Source: a virus
Direction: 5' to 3' (one strand)
IMG/VR virus record: IMGVR_UViG_3300033144_000281
Span: 1 to 25,920 of that record
DNA length: 25,920 nt
Under the pieces are notes generated by a model. It was not told the origin of the DNA. It worked only from the letters and a program-made list of their open reading frames with translations, and did not search any database. A program made the position numbers and the translations under genes. Shown here one piece after another: positions 1 to 9,112 of this stretch (the stretch's first letter is position 1; each line of letters begins with the position of its first letter).

Positions 1-3000
1 CTTAGGTGATTTTTTATCATTTTCTTGTGCTAAAGTTATTAAAGAGTTTTTAAGAGCTAAAGCAGCTTTACCTTGTATACCTAAACCAGCTAATAAAGAA
101 TCAGCCATACCATTGGCTATTCTACCTGTCTTGTTATTTTCTTCTTCTTCTTCCTCTTCTCCAAAAGCATCAGCAAATAAAGCATTTTGCATAGCGTTAA
201 ATATTAAGTTTTGAGCAACACCATAAAAAGCTATAGTGCCTACATTTTTCTTCCAATCACCTCTGCCATTAATTAAATCTTGAGAAGATCTTTTTATAAT
301 ACGAGCATACTGCATTGGTGTATTAGCAAAAGCTAATATAACACGTCCAGCTCCACTAGCTTGTTGTTGTGATATTTTACTTGGATTACTTGACTGCTGA
401 TTTTTTTCTGCAATAGCATAAAAATCTTCAAAAGCTTGTTTCTCAGCAAGATCTTGTGGCATACCTTGTTTAACATACATGTCCAATTGATTTCTATAAT
501 AACCAGCTCCACCTGTTGCAATAGCGAAACTATCAGCAAATCTAGTTAATACAAAACCTTTATTTAATAAATAACTTAAAGCAGCTTTTGGTTTATCTTG
601 ACTTTCAGCCACAGCATCTGCTATTTCTGATTCACTTACGTTAATTTTAAGACCATTACGTCTTTCAACTAGATAAGGCGAGTTCATTAATGTTTTAAAA
701 TCAGTCCAATATTGTTTTTGATTAGCAAAAGCTTTAGCAGAGTTTATTAAACTATTGTTTCCAACACCAATAAAGTTAACTGCAGAAAGAGTCTGTAAGA
801 CAGCTGATCTAGTGTTTAAGAACATAATAGCACCAACAGAGTTATTAAGCCAGTCTAATACATTATTAACAACTCTAGAACCACCTATAGGACGGTTAGA
901 TCCTGACTTCATTCTACGTAATTGATCACGTAATGCTTCTACGTATTTAGGACCATAAGCAGCTTCTAATTTATTCATATTCTTTTCAGAGAATATAATA
1001 TCTACATTTTCCTGCCACTCTTGTAAATACTCTGTTCTATTAACTTTTGTTATACCGTTTAATACATCTGTAGTTATAGTTCCTGCTAACCAGTCTTTGC
1101 TTGGAGCAGGATATTCTTTACCTTTTTGTATTTTCATTAACTCATCAGCAAGAGTATTCATTTCAGCGTTTTTATCTACAAAATCATTTAATGCTTTTAA
1201 ATCAGTTTTAGATAAACCAGGAACTTCCATACCTTGTCTAGTCCAAACAGCAACTCTTGCGGCTTGCGAATGCGTAAATCCACCATAACCCATTTCTTTG
1301 CTTAAGCTTTTAGGTAATGTTTTTAAATTACCTTTTAACTTTTTAAAGTCTGCAGCGGCTTGTATTTTAGCTCTTGTTGTAGCAATTTCAGCTCTATCAT
1401 ATGGATCTAATAAATTTTTCTTATAAAAATCTAATTGAGCATCACCAACTTTACCTTTACCTAATGTTTTATATAATAAACCTAAAAAGTCTTCAGCTGA
1501 AGGCGTGGTAAAGAAACTAAATCTACCTTTTTTCTTACCTACTGTTTGAGCTTTTGCTTTTGAATATTCTTTAAATGATTCAATACCTGTAGAACTTTCT
1601 AATATATCATTAAATATTTTATCAAAATTCTTTTTCTTACTTGCTTTAGCTATTTGAACATCAGATTTTACATCGATCTGGTCTAATACTTCTTTAACAG
1701 CTGTAACGTTTTTAACAGCATCATCAGCAAAATAAAAATCATTATAACCTTCTGCGGCTTTACTAGCAATCCATCTACCTTTAGCAGCAGGTGTTCCATC
1801 TGCTAAACCTGTAATGTTACTTAAAGGTAAGTTTAAACCTATACCATCTAAAAATGTTTTTATTGCTGGTGCTGAATTTTGAGGTCTAGCCGTTAAAACA
1901 AAGATATCTTTACTACCAAACTTATCTTGACGTTTTAAAGCAAGATCTGCTAGTGGTCCTTTTGCTGTACCTGCAGCAACTTTTTCAAAATTACTAAAAT
2001 CAAAAGTAGCACCTTGTGATTCTAGTTCTCCAGCAGTCCTAGCAAATTCAGCAGCTGATATTTCTTTTGAACTACCGTCAGGCATTTCAACTATAACTTT
2101 TTCTTTAGTTCTAGCAAGTGTATCATCAAAATCAAAAACGCTGATTCCTTTTGCAGGTGTATCTAATGATCTTCCTAACTCAGCTGCTTTATCATAATTT
2201 TTTAAAACATCTATTTGCCTTTGAATAGTCATTTCTGGATTTACCTTGCCTCCAAATGTTTTAGTATTTACTTTACCAGAAGCTAATTCATCTGCAGCTG
2301 TTTTTTCATAAGCTTTTATTCTTTTGGCTGCTTCTTTGCCATCTAAATCATTATTAATTTGTTCAGAAATTAAACCTTCTTGCGCGTGTTTAATATTTGG
2401 GTTTTTCTTACTTTGTTTCGCTATATTACCAACGTTATAAATATCAGCAACAGGTTTACCATCGAAAGTTACACTATTAGGATCAATACCACCATTAACA
2501 TTATTAACTTTATCGTTAAAATATCTGCCCCAAATAGATTTAGCTTTAGACATATCTCCTTCTTTAGCAGCTTTATCAATAGAAGATTCAATGTCTTCTG
2601 GTATTGTTTCGCCAAAATTAAAAGGTTCACCATATTGACCACTAGTATCTGATAATTTATTATTTTCAGCATGCGACAATCCTATCATAAAATAGTTATT
2701 TTTTAAATAACCCATTAAATCTGGTACGGTATTATTTTGAATTGCTTGCATCATTAGTAAACCAGCTTTGTTTTGTGGTAAAGGATGTTCTTTTTCTCCT
2801 TTAAAGTTGGCTTCTACATAACTATTAGATTCACCTCTTGGTATAGCTGCTTGTCTTACAAAATGACCTGAATTACCAGAAGCTGAATCAAATATAGCGC
2901 TTACAACAGATATAGTTTCTGGATAAGCTTGAACCATATCAGAAAGACCTTGTAATATTATTTCTAAACCTTCATAGTTTTGTTTAACTCTTTCTTGGTA

Positions 3001-6000
3001 TTTTTTACTACCATAATCAATTTTTACTCTTTTTCCGTTTACTGTTCTAAAAAAAGCTTTACTACCTATAGCAACTTTAACAGCTTCTATTTGTGCTTTT
3101 GAAAAATCACCTTGATTTAAAAGAGCTTGCTCTAGTATTAATACTCTATCTTTACCAGTCATAAAATGACCTCTTCCAAATTTATCAGATCTTGAAGCAA
3201 AATTATTAGAGTTTATTAAATTAGCAATAGGTACAAATTTAGGTAAAATGTTTTTTATTGTTTCTTGAAAAATAGCTACATCTTGAGGGTTTTTATTACT
3301 TAAAACTCTTTTACCTTCTCTTCTAAGTATTTCGTCTCTTTTTTTCTTAGAAAACTTAACACCAGTACCAACTCTGTCAGCCGCTTCTGGAAAAGCTGTT
3401 TCAAACATTTTATTTCTAAAAGATAATCCAGCTAAACCTTTTATTGTTTGAGCTTCAGCAGATCTATATATAGGTTTAGTATATATAGGTTTAGTAGCAG
3501 TTAAGTCGCCTAATAAAGCTTTATAATCAGCAACTGTTTTACTAGGATCTAGCTTCCATTTACCTTTACCATCTTTAGTATATAAAGCATTTAATATATT
3601 GTTAGGTATAAAAGTAGATTTACCTTTTGAATCATAAGCATCAGGTAGATTTTTAAAATCCTGCTGAGCATTATTGTTAAGGTATTGTTTTAAGTTTACT
3701 AAACCTTTTAAATCTTTCTTTTGTATGTTTTGTTTTTTGTCTGTAAAAACTTTAGGATTAATACCAAAAGCTTTTCCTAATGTTTTACCTAAAGCAGGAC
3801 CTATATTTCTAGTACCAGCCATGTTTGCTACAGGTGTAGTTTTAAGATCTGTTTGTATAGCTGTTTCAATAGCTGGAGCAACATCAGTTCCTAAATTTTC
3901 TGCTAACACAGAACTATATACCGCATCACCTTTAGGACTTCTTTTTCTTTTAGGTGCTTGTGTATCTGTTTCTGTTTCTGTAGTTGTATCAGCAATAACT
4001 CCTTTTGCTTCTGTTACATCTGTTTCAAAAACATCTTTAGTACCTGCTTCACCTTTCTTAAATACATTACCAATTTTATTAGACAATTGAGAATTAATCC
4101 AACCACTTAAACTATTGTTTTGTTCAGGATTAAAGTTTCTAATATGAGGTATTAACTCTGTAACAGTTGCTTGTACAAAATCATCTTTACTAAATCCAGG
4201 TGGTTGTTGATTTGGTGGTGGTATTTTGCTTTCAATTAAACCTTGAAGAGTATTATTACCAAATAAATCTCCTATTGCTTGATCTGCTTTACCAGCATCC
4301 CACTCAGCCTTTGTAACAGTATAGTTACCAGATTCATCTTTTGCACCAGCAGCATTATCAACTTCTTCTTGTTTCTTTTTAGATGTTTTAACAGTACCTA
4401 GGTCAACTTCATCAAGAGTTTGCGTATCTAGTTCAACTTCGGCTTTAGCTAATGTTTGTTGTGATAGACCTTTACCACTCATGACATCTTTGTTAAAACC
4501 TTTTAAAAAGTCTAAAACTTGATCACCATCTTTGAAACTTTGTTTCCAACCTATAGTCTCTAAAAAGTTATTTAAAAAAGTTTTTAGTTTACCAGGTTGA
4601 GCTACAGTAATTCCACCAGAGGTTAAAGCGTCACTTGTAACAGCCATAACTTCTTCATAAAAAGTAGCTTCATTTATTTTACCAGCATTTAAATCAGCTT
4701 CATAATCTTTTAATAATGACTGAGTTTCAGCATTTACTTTTATATCAGGATTACTATCAAGACTATTTTTTAAATCTTTACCCATTTGGGCTAATTTTGC
4801 TGGATCCATCTTAGCTGCAAAAGCATGTAGTATTTCATGTTTATCTGCAGGTAAAACACCATCGGCTTCACTTGAAGCATTGTTTATAATAACTTGTTGA
4901 GTACCATCTGGTAAAGTAGCTATTAAACCGTAGCCTTGATCTTTAGCATCTAGTACTTCTCCAGCTTCATTTGTTGCTACATCTAATTGTATACCTTGTT
5001 CTTTTAACGTTTCAAAAGCTCCAATAATATCTTCTGTTGTATCAAATCTAGTAATACCTACATCGCCTAACTGTTCAGCAACAACTTCAGCGCCTTCCTG
5101 TATTCTAGCTTTAGGTGAAACTAAATTACCTCCACCAACTATTTGACCTTCTGCATCTCTTGTAACGTACGTTTCTAATATTTTATTTTTTTCTCCAGTT
5201 AGGTTTTGTTTTTTATTTTGTAAATCATCTAATAACTTTTCTTTACCAACCTCTATTCCTTTATCATTTTTAACAGCATCTATTTGCTGATCTATTTGAA
5301 AAGTTTGTTGTTCAATTTTACCTAACTGGTTTATTTCATCTCTAGACATGTCGCTATATCTATTCATAGCCGTCTGCATGATGTTTTGTATTTTAGCTGT
5401 ATTTTCAGCAATGTCATTTTGAAGCAGTTCTACTGTCTTCTTAGACATTTTAGGATTTTGTTGTATGCTGTTAATTATAGATTTATTTTTATCCTGTAAA
5501 CCTTTTATATTACTAGCATCTCCAGGTGTTTGTGTAGCGTTTATATAAGGAGCAAACAAACCAGGAGCTTTAAAACCATTGGCCATCATAAGTCCTGAAA
5601 AGAAATTATCTTTCCAGCCGTCAAATATATTAACATCTTTGCCTAAAACGTATCTGTCGTATAAATTACCAGCAGCTTCTGCAAAAACTTCTTCAGCACC
5701 TTCTGTTGCTAAATCACCAACATAACCATAACTACTAGTTAAAAACTTTTTACCGAACTCTTTGGTAAAACCAGGTTTAACACCTAAACCTTTAAAAGCT
5801 TTAGCTCTATTGATCATTGGTAGTGCAATTAATCTGCTACCAGCAAATTCAGCACCCATACTAACCATAGCACCACCCCACATTTGCAAAGCATTATAGT
5901 GTATTTTTTCTGGCTTTGACTCTCGCCATTGTCTTAGTTGATCTTGATAAAAAGCTTCTTCTTTATCTTTTTCTTCTTGTGTTGCGTCTTCTGGTAATTC

Positions 6001-8007
6001 TTTTTTCTTTATTTTTTTACCTCTTTCTTCCCAATCAGCAAGTGCTTTTTCATTTTGCTTCATTTCAGATCTATACTGGTTAAATCTGCTACCACCAGCT
6101 TGAGCAGTTACAGCATAAACACCATAACCACCAGTACCAACCATCACAGCCATTTGTGGAGCTATTGCTCCTGCTGTTGCGAATAAATACCTGCCCCAAT
6201 CAGCTCCAGTTTCAAGATCATCAATAGACATGCTTTCTGCAATATCAGACATTAATTCTTCTTGATATGCATCTATTTTAGTGTTTACATCTTCTCTTTT
6301 TTCTTTCCAGCCGTTAACGATATATTTACCAGCTAATTGCCACATAGGATTAAAAGCCTGAAAGTCTACACCTGTAGCTTCTTCTATAGTATTAGGTAGG
6401 TTAGCAACTTCAAAAGCTAATGTTTCTATACCTTGAGCCATGTCTATGGCAGAGTTTTCTGCGTTGTTTATTAAAATAGGTATTAAACTGTAGTTTCTTT
6501 CTAACTTACCAATATAAGCTGATGCATCTTCTTTCTCTTCAATAGAAGCATCAAACTCTTTATTTTTTTCTTTTAATAAATCAAAAATTTGATTTCTTTG
6601 TTTTTGTATGTTTTTAAGAGCTTTATTAGCATTGGCTACTTGCTCAGGTGTTTGATACTCTGCTTCTGTTATAGCTTTATATGACTCTGATAAAGTATCT
6701 AAAGCAACTTTACCTTTTGTAATAAAATCACCTATTTGTTTTTGCTTAGTATTTAATTTTACTGTTTTATCTTTTTGATACTGTTCCATTTGAACCTGAA
6801 GTTCACCTCTAGACCAAACATCTTTAGCGTCCATCCAACTAAATTGATTTGGTAAAGCGCCTATGCTACCTGCTAGCCAACTACCTAATTTTTTAGCACT
6901 AAAATCACTAGGAATACTATCGATAAAATTAGTCATTTTTCTTTGCTCTAATTTATCTTCAATTTCATCTTGCTTATTAGCAATCATTTTTTCCTTTATA
7001 GCTTCTTGTACTTTTGGATCTTCTAAATTTACATCAGCAACTGGTACTCTTTGTTCACTAGCTATTTCTGCTATAGCAGCATTTTTAGCTTCAACCCAAT
7101 CAGGATTAGGTATTTTTTTACCAGTTTTTTCTTTTATTTTTCTAGTAGAATATATAGGTTTACCACCTTCGCTACCAACTCTATAAGTTTCTTCTTTTTC
7201 AATAGTTTCATCTATTTCTGAATTATCATAAAAAGAAGTAGCTTTTTCGTTAGACTCTAATATTTCTTTATCTGTAAGCTTTACTTTTTCATTATACATT
7301 TTCTCCACAGCAGCAAATTTAGGATCTGTTTTTTCAGCATCAGCTGTTATTTGTCCTGCTTCTGTTTCAAGAGAACCAACTAAATTTTTATCAGCAGATT
7401 CAATAGCTTTATTAGCTTTACTATATTTGTTTAAATCTACATTATTATGTTTAAATATAGCTGGAATAGTTATTTTAGCATCTTCACTAATAGAACCAGC
7501 CTCTATCCAGTCTTTATCACCTTTTTTTCTAGCGTAATAACCTGGCCCATCTGGTGTAAAACTATATTTATATTCGTAACCACCTTTTGTATAAGTTTCA
7601 TTTGGCTTAGCAACTTGAGTTAAAGCTGTATAAGCAGCTTCTTGTTCTTGTCTTTGAATCTCAGGTTCTAGTTTTGAGTTTAATTCACTAAGAGTTAAAC
7701 CGGTCAAACCTGTAGGATCTTGAGCAACATTGCTTAATCTTTCAGCTTTTTGAAATGAAGATAAACTAAAGTTTGTGCCACTGAATGGAGAATAACCATC
7801 TTCCAAGTCGGATCCTGTATTGTCGTTTGACTCCGAGCTCGGATCCTGTGTCTGGGAGTCGTTTTGCTTTACCTCAACGTCTTCTTTTACTTCTTCAACA
7901 TTTTCATCAACAGGGTTGTTTTTTTTGAACTCAACAACTAACTTGTAGATTTCTTTTTGAGGTAATCCTTGATCTATTAAAGACCTAGTATATTCAGATA
8001 CTGTCAT
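1..8007 (-). CDS. Giant virion protein with embedded zincin-like and HAD-like domains (C-terminus off the window)
   Basis: I read this frame codon by codon from the ATG at 8007 to base 1 and found no stop, giving at least 2669 residues. The start follows the stop of the upstream gene directly (TAAATG), suggesting coupled translation. Layout: acidic Asp/Ser/Gln-rich linker at about 30-75; lysine/glutamate-rich helical stretch to about 590; Gly/Ala-rich hydrophobic patch at about 608-636; zincin-like domain at about 1005-1130 with HEILH at 1057-1061; low-complexity Thr/Glu/Lys linker at about 1155-1300; an EHPLP motif near 1740; HAD-like domain at about 1955-2110; and a helical C-terminal region with SVGAIMFLNTRSAVLQTLSA at 2390-2409 and a poly-Glu run at about 2616-2621. 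That C-terminal region resembles very large structural proteins I recall from uncultured marine phages. Position after small coiled-coil proteins suggests an internal or ejected virion protein. No DxDGD RNA-polymerase motif was seen. Function as a whole is inferred. Confidence 0.8.
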   Translation of the reverse strand, partial: MTVSEYTRSLIDQGLPQKEIYKLVVEFKKNNPVDENVEEVKEDVEVKQNDSQTQDPSSESNDNTGSDLEDGYSPFSGTNFSLSSFQKAERLSNVAQDPTGLTGLTLSELNSKLEPEIQRQEQEAAYTALTQVAKPNETYTKGGYEYKYSFTPDGPGYYARKKGDKDWIEAGSISEDAKITIPAIFKHNNVDLNKYSKANKAIESADKNLVGSLETEAGQITADAEKTDPKFAAVEKMYNEKVKLTDKEILESNEKATSFYDNSEIDETIEKEETYRVGSEGGKPIYSTRKIKEKTGKKIPNPDWVEAKNAAIAEIASEQRVPVADVNLEDPKVQEAIKEKMIANKQDEIEDKLEQRKMTNFIDSIPSDFSAKKLGSWLAGSIGALPNQFSWMDAKDVWSRGELQVQMEQYQKDKTVKLNTKQKQIGDFITKGKVALDTLSESYKAITEAEYQTPEQVANANKALKNIQKQRNQIFDLLKEKNKEFDASIEEKEDASAYIGKLERNYSLIPILINNAENSAIDMAQGIETLAFEVANLPNTIEEATGVDFQAFNPMWQLAGKYIVNGWKEKREDVNTKIDAYQEELMSDIAESMSIDDLETGADWGRYLFATAGAIAPQMAVMVGTGGYGVYAVTAQAGGSRFNQYRSEMKQNEKALADWEERGKKIKKKELPEDATQEEKDKEEAFYQDQLRQWRESKPEKIHYNALQMWGGAMVSMGAEFAGSRLIALPMINRAKAFKGLGVKPGFTKEFGKKFLTSSYGYVGDLATEGAEEVFAEAAGNLYDRYVLGKDVNIFDGWKDNFFSGLMMANGFKAPGLFAPYINATQTPGDASNIKGLQDKNKSIINSIQQNPKMSKKTVELLQNDIAENTAKIQNIMQTAMNRYSDMSRDEINQLGKIEQQTFQIDQQIDAVKNDKGIEVGKEKLLDDLQNKKQNLTGEKNKILETYVTRDAEGQIVGGGNLVSPKARIQEGAEVVAEQLGDVGITRFDTTEDIIGAFETLKEQGIQLDVATNEAGEVLDAKDQGYGLIATLPDGTQQVIINNASSEADGVLPADKHEILHAFAAKMDPAKLAQMGKDLKNSLDSNPDIKVNAETQSLLKDYEADLNAGKINEATFYEEVMAVTSDALTSGGITVAQPGKLKTFLNNFLETIGWKQSFKDGDQVLDFLKGFNKDVMSGKGLSQQTLAKAEVELDTQTLDEVDLGTVKTSKKKQEEVDNAAGAKDESGNYTVTKAEWDAGKADQAIGDLFGNNTLQGLIESKIPPPNQQPPGFSKDDFVQATVTELIPHIRNFNPEQNNSLSGWINSQLSNKIGNVFKKGEAGTKDVFETDVTEAKGVIADTTTETETDTQAPKRKRSPKGDAVYSSVLAENLGTDVAPAIETAIQTDLKTTPVANMAGTRNIGPALGKTLGKAFGINPKVFTDKKQNIQKKDLKGLVNLKQYLNNNAQQDFKNLPDAYDSKGKSTFIPNNILNALYTKDGKGKWKLDPSKTVADYKALLGDLTATKPIYTKPIYRSAEAQTIKGLAGLSFRNKMFETAFPEAADRVGTGVKFSKKKRDEILRREGKRVLSNKNPQDVAIFQETIKNILPKFVPIANLINSNNFASRSDKFGRGHFMTGKDRVLILEQALLNQGDFSKAQIEAVKVAIGSKAFFRTVNGKRVKIDYGSKKYQERVKQNYEGLEIILQGLSDMVQAYPETISVVSAIFDSASGNSGHFVRQAAIPRGESNSYVEANFKGEKEHPLPQNKAGLLMMQAIQNNTVPDLMGYLKNNYFMIGLSHAENNKLSDTSGQYGEPFNFGETIPEDIESSIDKAAKEGDMSKAKSIWGRYFNDKVNNVNGGIDPNSVTFDGKPVADIYNVGNIAKQSKKNPNIKHAQEGLISEQINNDLDGKEAAKRIKAYEKTAADELASGKVNTKTFGGKVNPEMTIQRQIDVLKNYDKAAELGRSLDTPAKGISVFDFDDTLARTKEKVIVEMPDGSSKEISAAEFARTAGELESQGATFDFSNFEKVAAGTAKGPLADLALKRQDKFGSKDIFVLTARPQNSAPAIKTFLDGIGLNLPLSNITGLADGTPAAKGRWIASKAAEGYNDFYFADDAVKNVTAVKEVLDQIDVKSDVQIAKASKKKNFDKIFNDILESSTGIESFKEYSKAKAQTVGKKKGRFSFFTTPSAEDFLGLLYKTLGKGKVGDAQLDFYKKNLLDPYDRAEIATTRAKIQAAADFKKLKGNLKTLPKSLSKEMGYGGFTHSQAARVAVWTRQGMEVPGLSKTDLKALNDFVDKNAEMNTLADELMKIQKGKEYPAPSKDWLAGTITTDVLNGITKVNRTEYLQEWQENVDIIFSEKNMNKLEAAYGPKYVEALRDQLRRMKSGSNRPIGGSRVVNNVLDWLNNSVGAIMFLNTRSAVLQTLSAVNFIGVGNNSLINSAKAFANQKQYWTDFKTLMNSPYLVERRNGLKINVSESEIADAVAESQDKPKAALSYLLNKGFVLTRFADSFAIATGGAGYYRNQLDMYVKQGMPQDLAEKQAFEDFYAIAEKNQQSSNPSKISQQQASGAGRVILAFANTPMQYARIIKRSSQDLINGRGDWKKNVGTIAFYGVAQNLIFNAMQNALFADAFGEEEEEEENNKTGRIANGMADSLLAGLGIQGKAALALKNSLITLAQENDKKSPK
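1678..2145 (-). other. HAD-superfamily phosphatase-like domain inside the giant protein
   Basis: Residues about 1955-2110 carry all four HAD motifs in order. Motif I is VFDFDDTLA, with D1959 as nucleophile and D1961 as general acid. Motif II is FVLTARP, with T2039. Motif III is a lysine in TPAAKGRW (K2076), or K2083. Motif IV is FYFADD, with D2095/D2096 for magnesium. No key residue is missing, so the domain is predicted to be catalytically competent. The substrate cannot be read from sequence; family members act on nucleotides, nucleic acid ends, sugars or phosphoproteins. Confidence 0.8.
3465..3496. repeat. 15-base in-frame tandem duplication in the giant gene
   Basis: A 15-base unit (tatataggtttagta) occurs at 3467-3481 and again at 3482-3496, with two further matching bases on the left. 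It encodes PIYTK twice in a linker region of the giant protein, keeps the frame and disrupts nothing. Confidence 0.9.
4618..4995 (-). other. Zincin-like (gluzincin-type) metalloprotease domain inside the giant protein
   Basis: Residues about 1005-1130 of the giant protein. A beta-type strand (TQQVIINNASSEAD, 1036-1049) leads into KHEILHAF, where H1057, E1058 and H1061 form the HExxH zinc-binding and catalytic motif. A Glu pair follows in YEEVMAVTSDAL (E1118/E1119), about 57 residues later, a suitable third ligand. The order of strand, HExxH helix and later Glu helix is typical of zincin domains found in large phage polyvalent proteins. Motifs are seen directly; enzyme activity is inferred. 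A chance HExxH in a helical protein is the alternative, but the surrounding pattern argues against it. Confidence 0.6.
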
Positions 8008-9108
8008 TTAACTTAATTTATTATCTTGTAAAAATTTATCTGCTTTAGCTTTTTTAGCTTCTTCTAAATCAAACACAGCTGCGTCTTCTTCAACTGTAGG
8101 TAATTTGTTTGTAGTAAATTGGTTTAAATAATTATTCATAAAATAATTTGTATAATTATTTTCAAATTGTATTTTTTTATCCTGAGACAAAGGTAAATCT
8201 TTTTCATAAGACCATGCTAAACTACCTGCATTGGCATTTTGCATCATTTGATCATCTTCTTCAACACTTGAACCTTTAGCTATAAAAACATTCCAAGCAG
8301 CTATAACTTCTTGTTCTTGTTGCATTAAACCTGCTACTTCAGCATTTATAAAAGGTTTAGCTTTTCTTTTAATTTTATCTAAATCAAATTTTAATATGTT
8401 TCTGCCTTTACCCATGCCAATGTCTATAATTTCATAATCATAACTACCATCAGAGTTTTTTAGTACAAACTCATCAGATATAGAAGCGTTAGGCGTTAAA
8501 TTACCTTCTTGATCAGCAGATCCTTCTGCTAAAACACCAACTTCAGTTAAAAGTCTCAGCATGTCCTTATTAATATCAGGTGTAGCAGCTATTAAGTCTG
8601 TATTAGCGTCTAATAAAGCTTTTAATGTGTTACTGTTTATTTGTAAAGGTTTTTCAAACATTGGTCCTTCAAAAACTAATTGTTGAGAACCATCATCTAT
8701 TAAAGTTAAATAAACATTATATCCTTCTGTTTTAGAAAACCCAGGTTTATTTGTCATTATACAATTAGCAACCATAAAAGAATAATCGTTGTTAACATCA
8801 TAATACTGCTCTTCAGTAACAGATAATTGATCAACAACAGATTTTATAAAATCTAAAGATTTTTGTGGAGCATTCTTAAGTCTCTGTAATTGTTTATGTT
8901 CATAATCACAGTTTTCACTGATACATTTACCTGAATCTATAGCTGTTTTTAATTTAGCATATAATTTTCCAGTTTCTTTATAAGCATTATCTAGTATGCC
9001 AAAAGAAGTATCTATGTTGGCTGCTACATAATCTTTGTTGTATGCTAGTGCATTACTCTGATTAGTTTGTTTAATCGCAAGGTTGTATGTAATGTTTTTA
9101 TTCTCCAT
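8008..9108 (-). CDS. Conserved phage virion protein of unknown function (probable internal protein)
   Basis: 366 residues from the ATG at 9108; its stop abuts the ATG of the giant gene. I do not recognise a domain. The protein is acidic and soluble-looking, mixed alpha/beta, with no signal peptide or membrane segment. Three cysteines lie in the first third (C62, C67, C116). A GMGKGRNILKF stretch near residue 232 is glycine-rich but is not a convincing nucleotide-binding loop. The C-terminus is lysine/alanine-rich and helical. It sits four bases after the coiled-coil protein gene and directly before the giant gene, so all three are probably translated together. A role in the internal or ejected protein complex is inference from position only. 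No Shine-Dalgarno sequence precedes the start. Confidence 0.75.
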   Translation of the reverse strand: MENKNITYNLAIKQTNQSNALAYNKDYVAANIDTSFGILDNAYKETGKLYAKLKTAIDSGKCISENCDYEHKQLQRLKNAPQKSLDFIKSVVDQLSVTEEQYYDVNNDYSFMVANCIMTNKPGFSKTEGYNVYLTLIDDGSQQLVFEGPMFEKPLQINSNTLKALLDANTDLIAATPDINKDMLRLLTEVGVLAEGSADQEGNLTPNASISDEFVLKNSDGSYDYEIIDIGMGKGRNILKFDLDKIKRKAKPFINAEVAGLMQQEQEVIAAWNVFIAKGSSVEEDDQMMQNANAGSLAWSYEKDLPLSQDKKIQFENNYTNYFMNNYLNQFTTNKLPTVEEDAAVFDLEEAKKAKADKFLQDNKLS

Positions 9109-9112
9109 TTTA

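Noticed and set aside
134-162. TTC-rich microsatellite as a phase-variable tract
   Set aside because: It encodes a short poly-Glu run in frame with interruptions; there is no evidence of length switching.
333-539. 68-codon minus-strand frame in the giant gene
   Set aside because: It overlaps the giant frame in another register and has low-complexity, unconvincing sequence.
1097-7186. Plus-strand open frames of 60-138 codons opposite the giant gene
   Set aside because: They lie fully antisense to a continuous 8-kb frame with clear protein motifs and have no recognisable products; they are shadows of A/T-rich codon bias.
7826-7850. Cloning-vector polylinker contamination (gagctcggatcc)
   Set aside because: Only two common sites occur, flanking sequence is phage coding sequence in frame, and no vector backbone is present.
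1-8007. Virion RNA polymerase as the identity of the giant protein
   Set aside because: No DxDGD-type catalytic motif was found in the translation; the FDFDDT motif belongs to a HAD domain.
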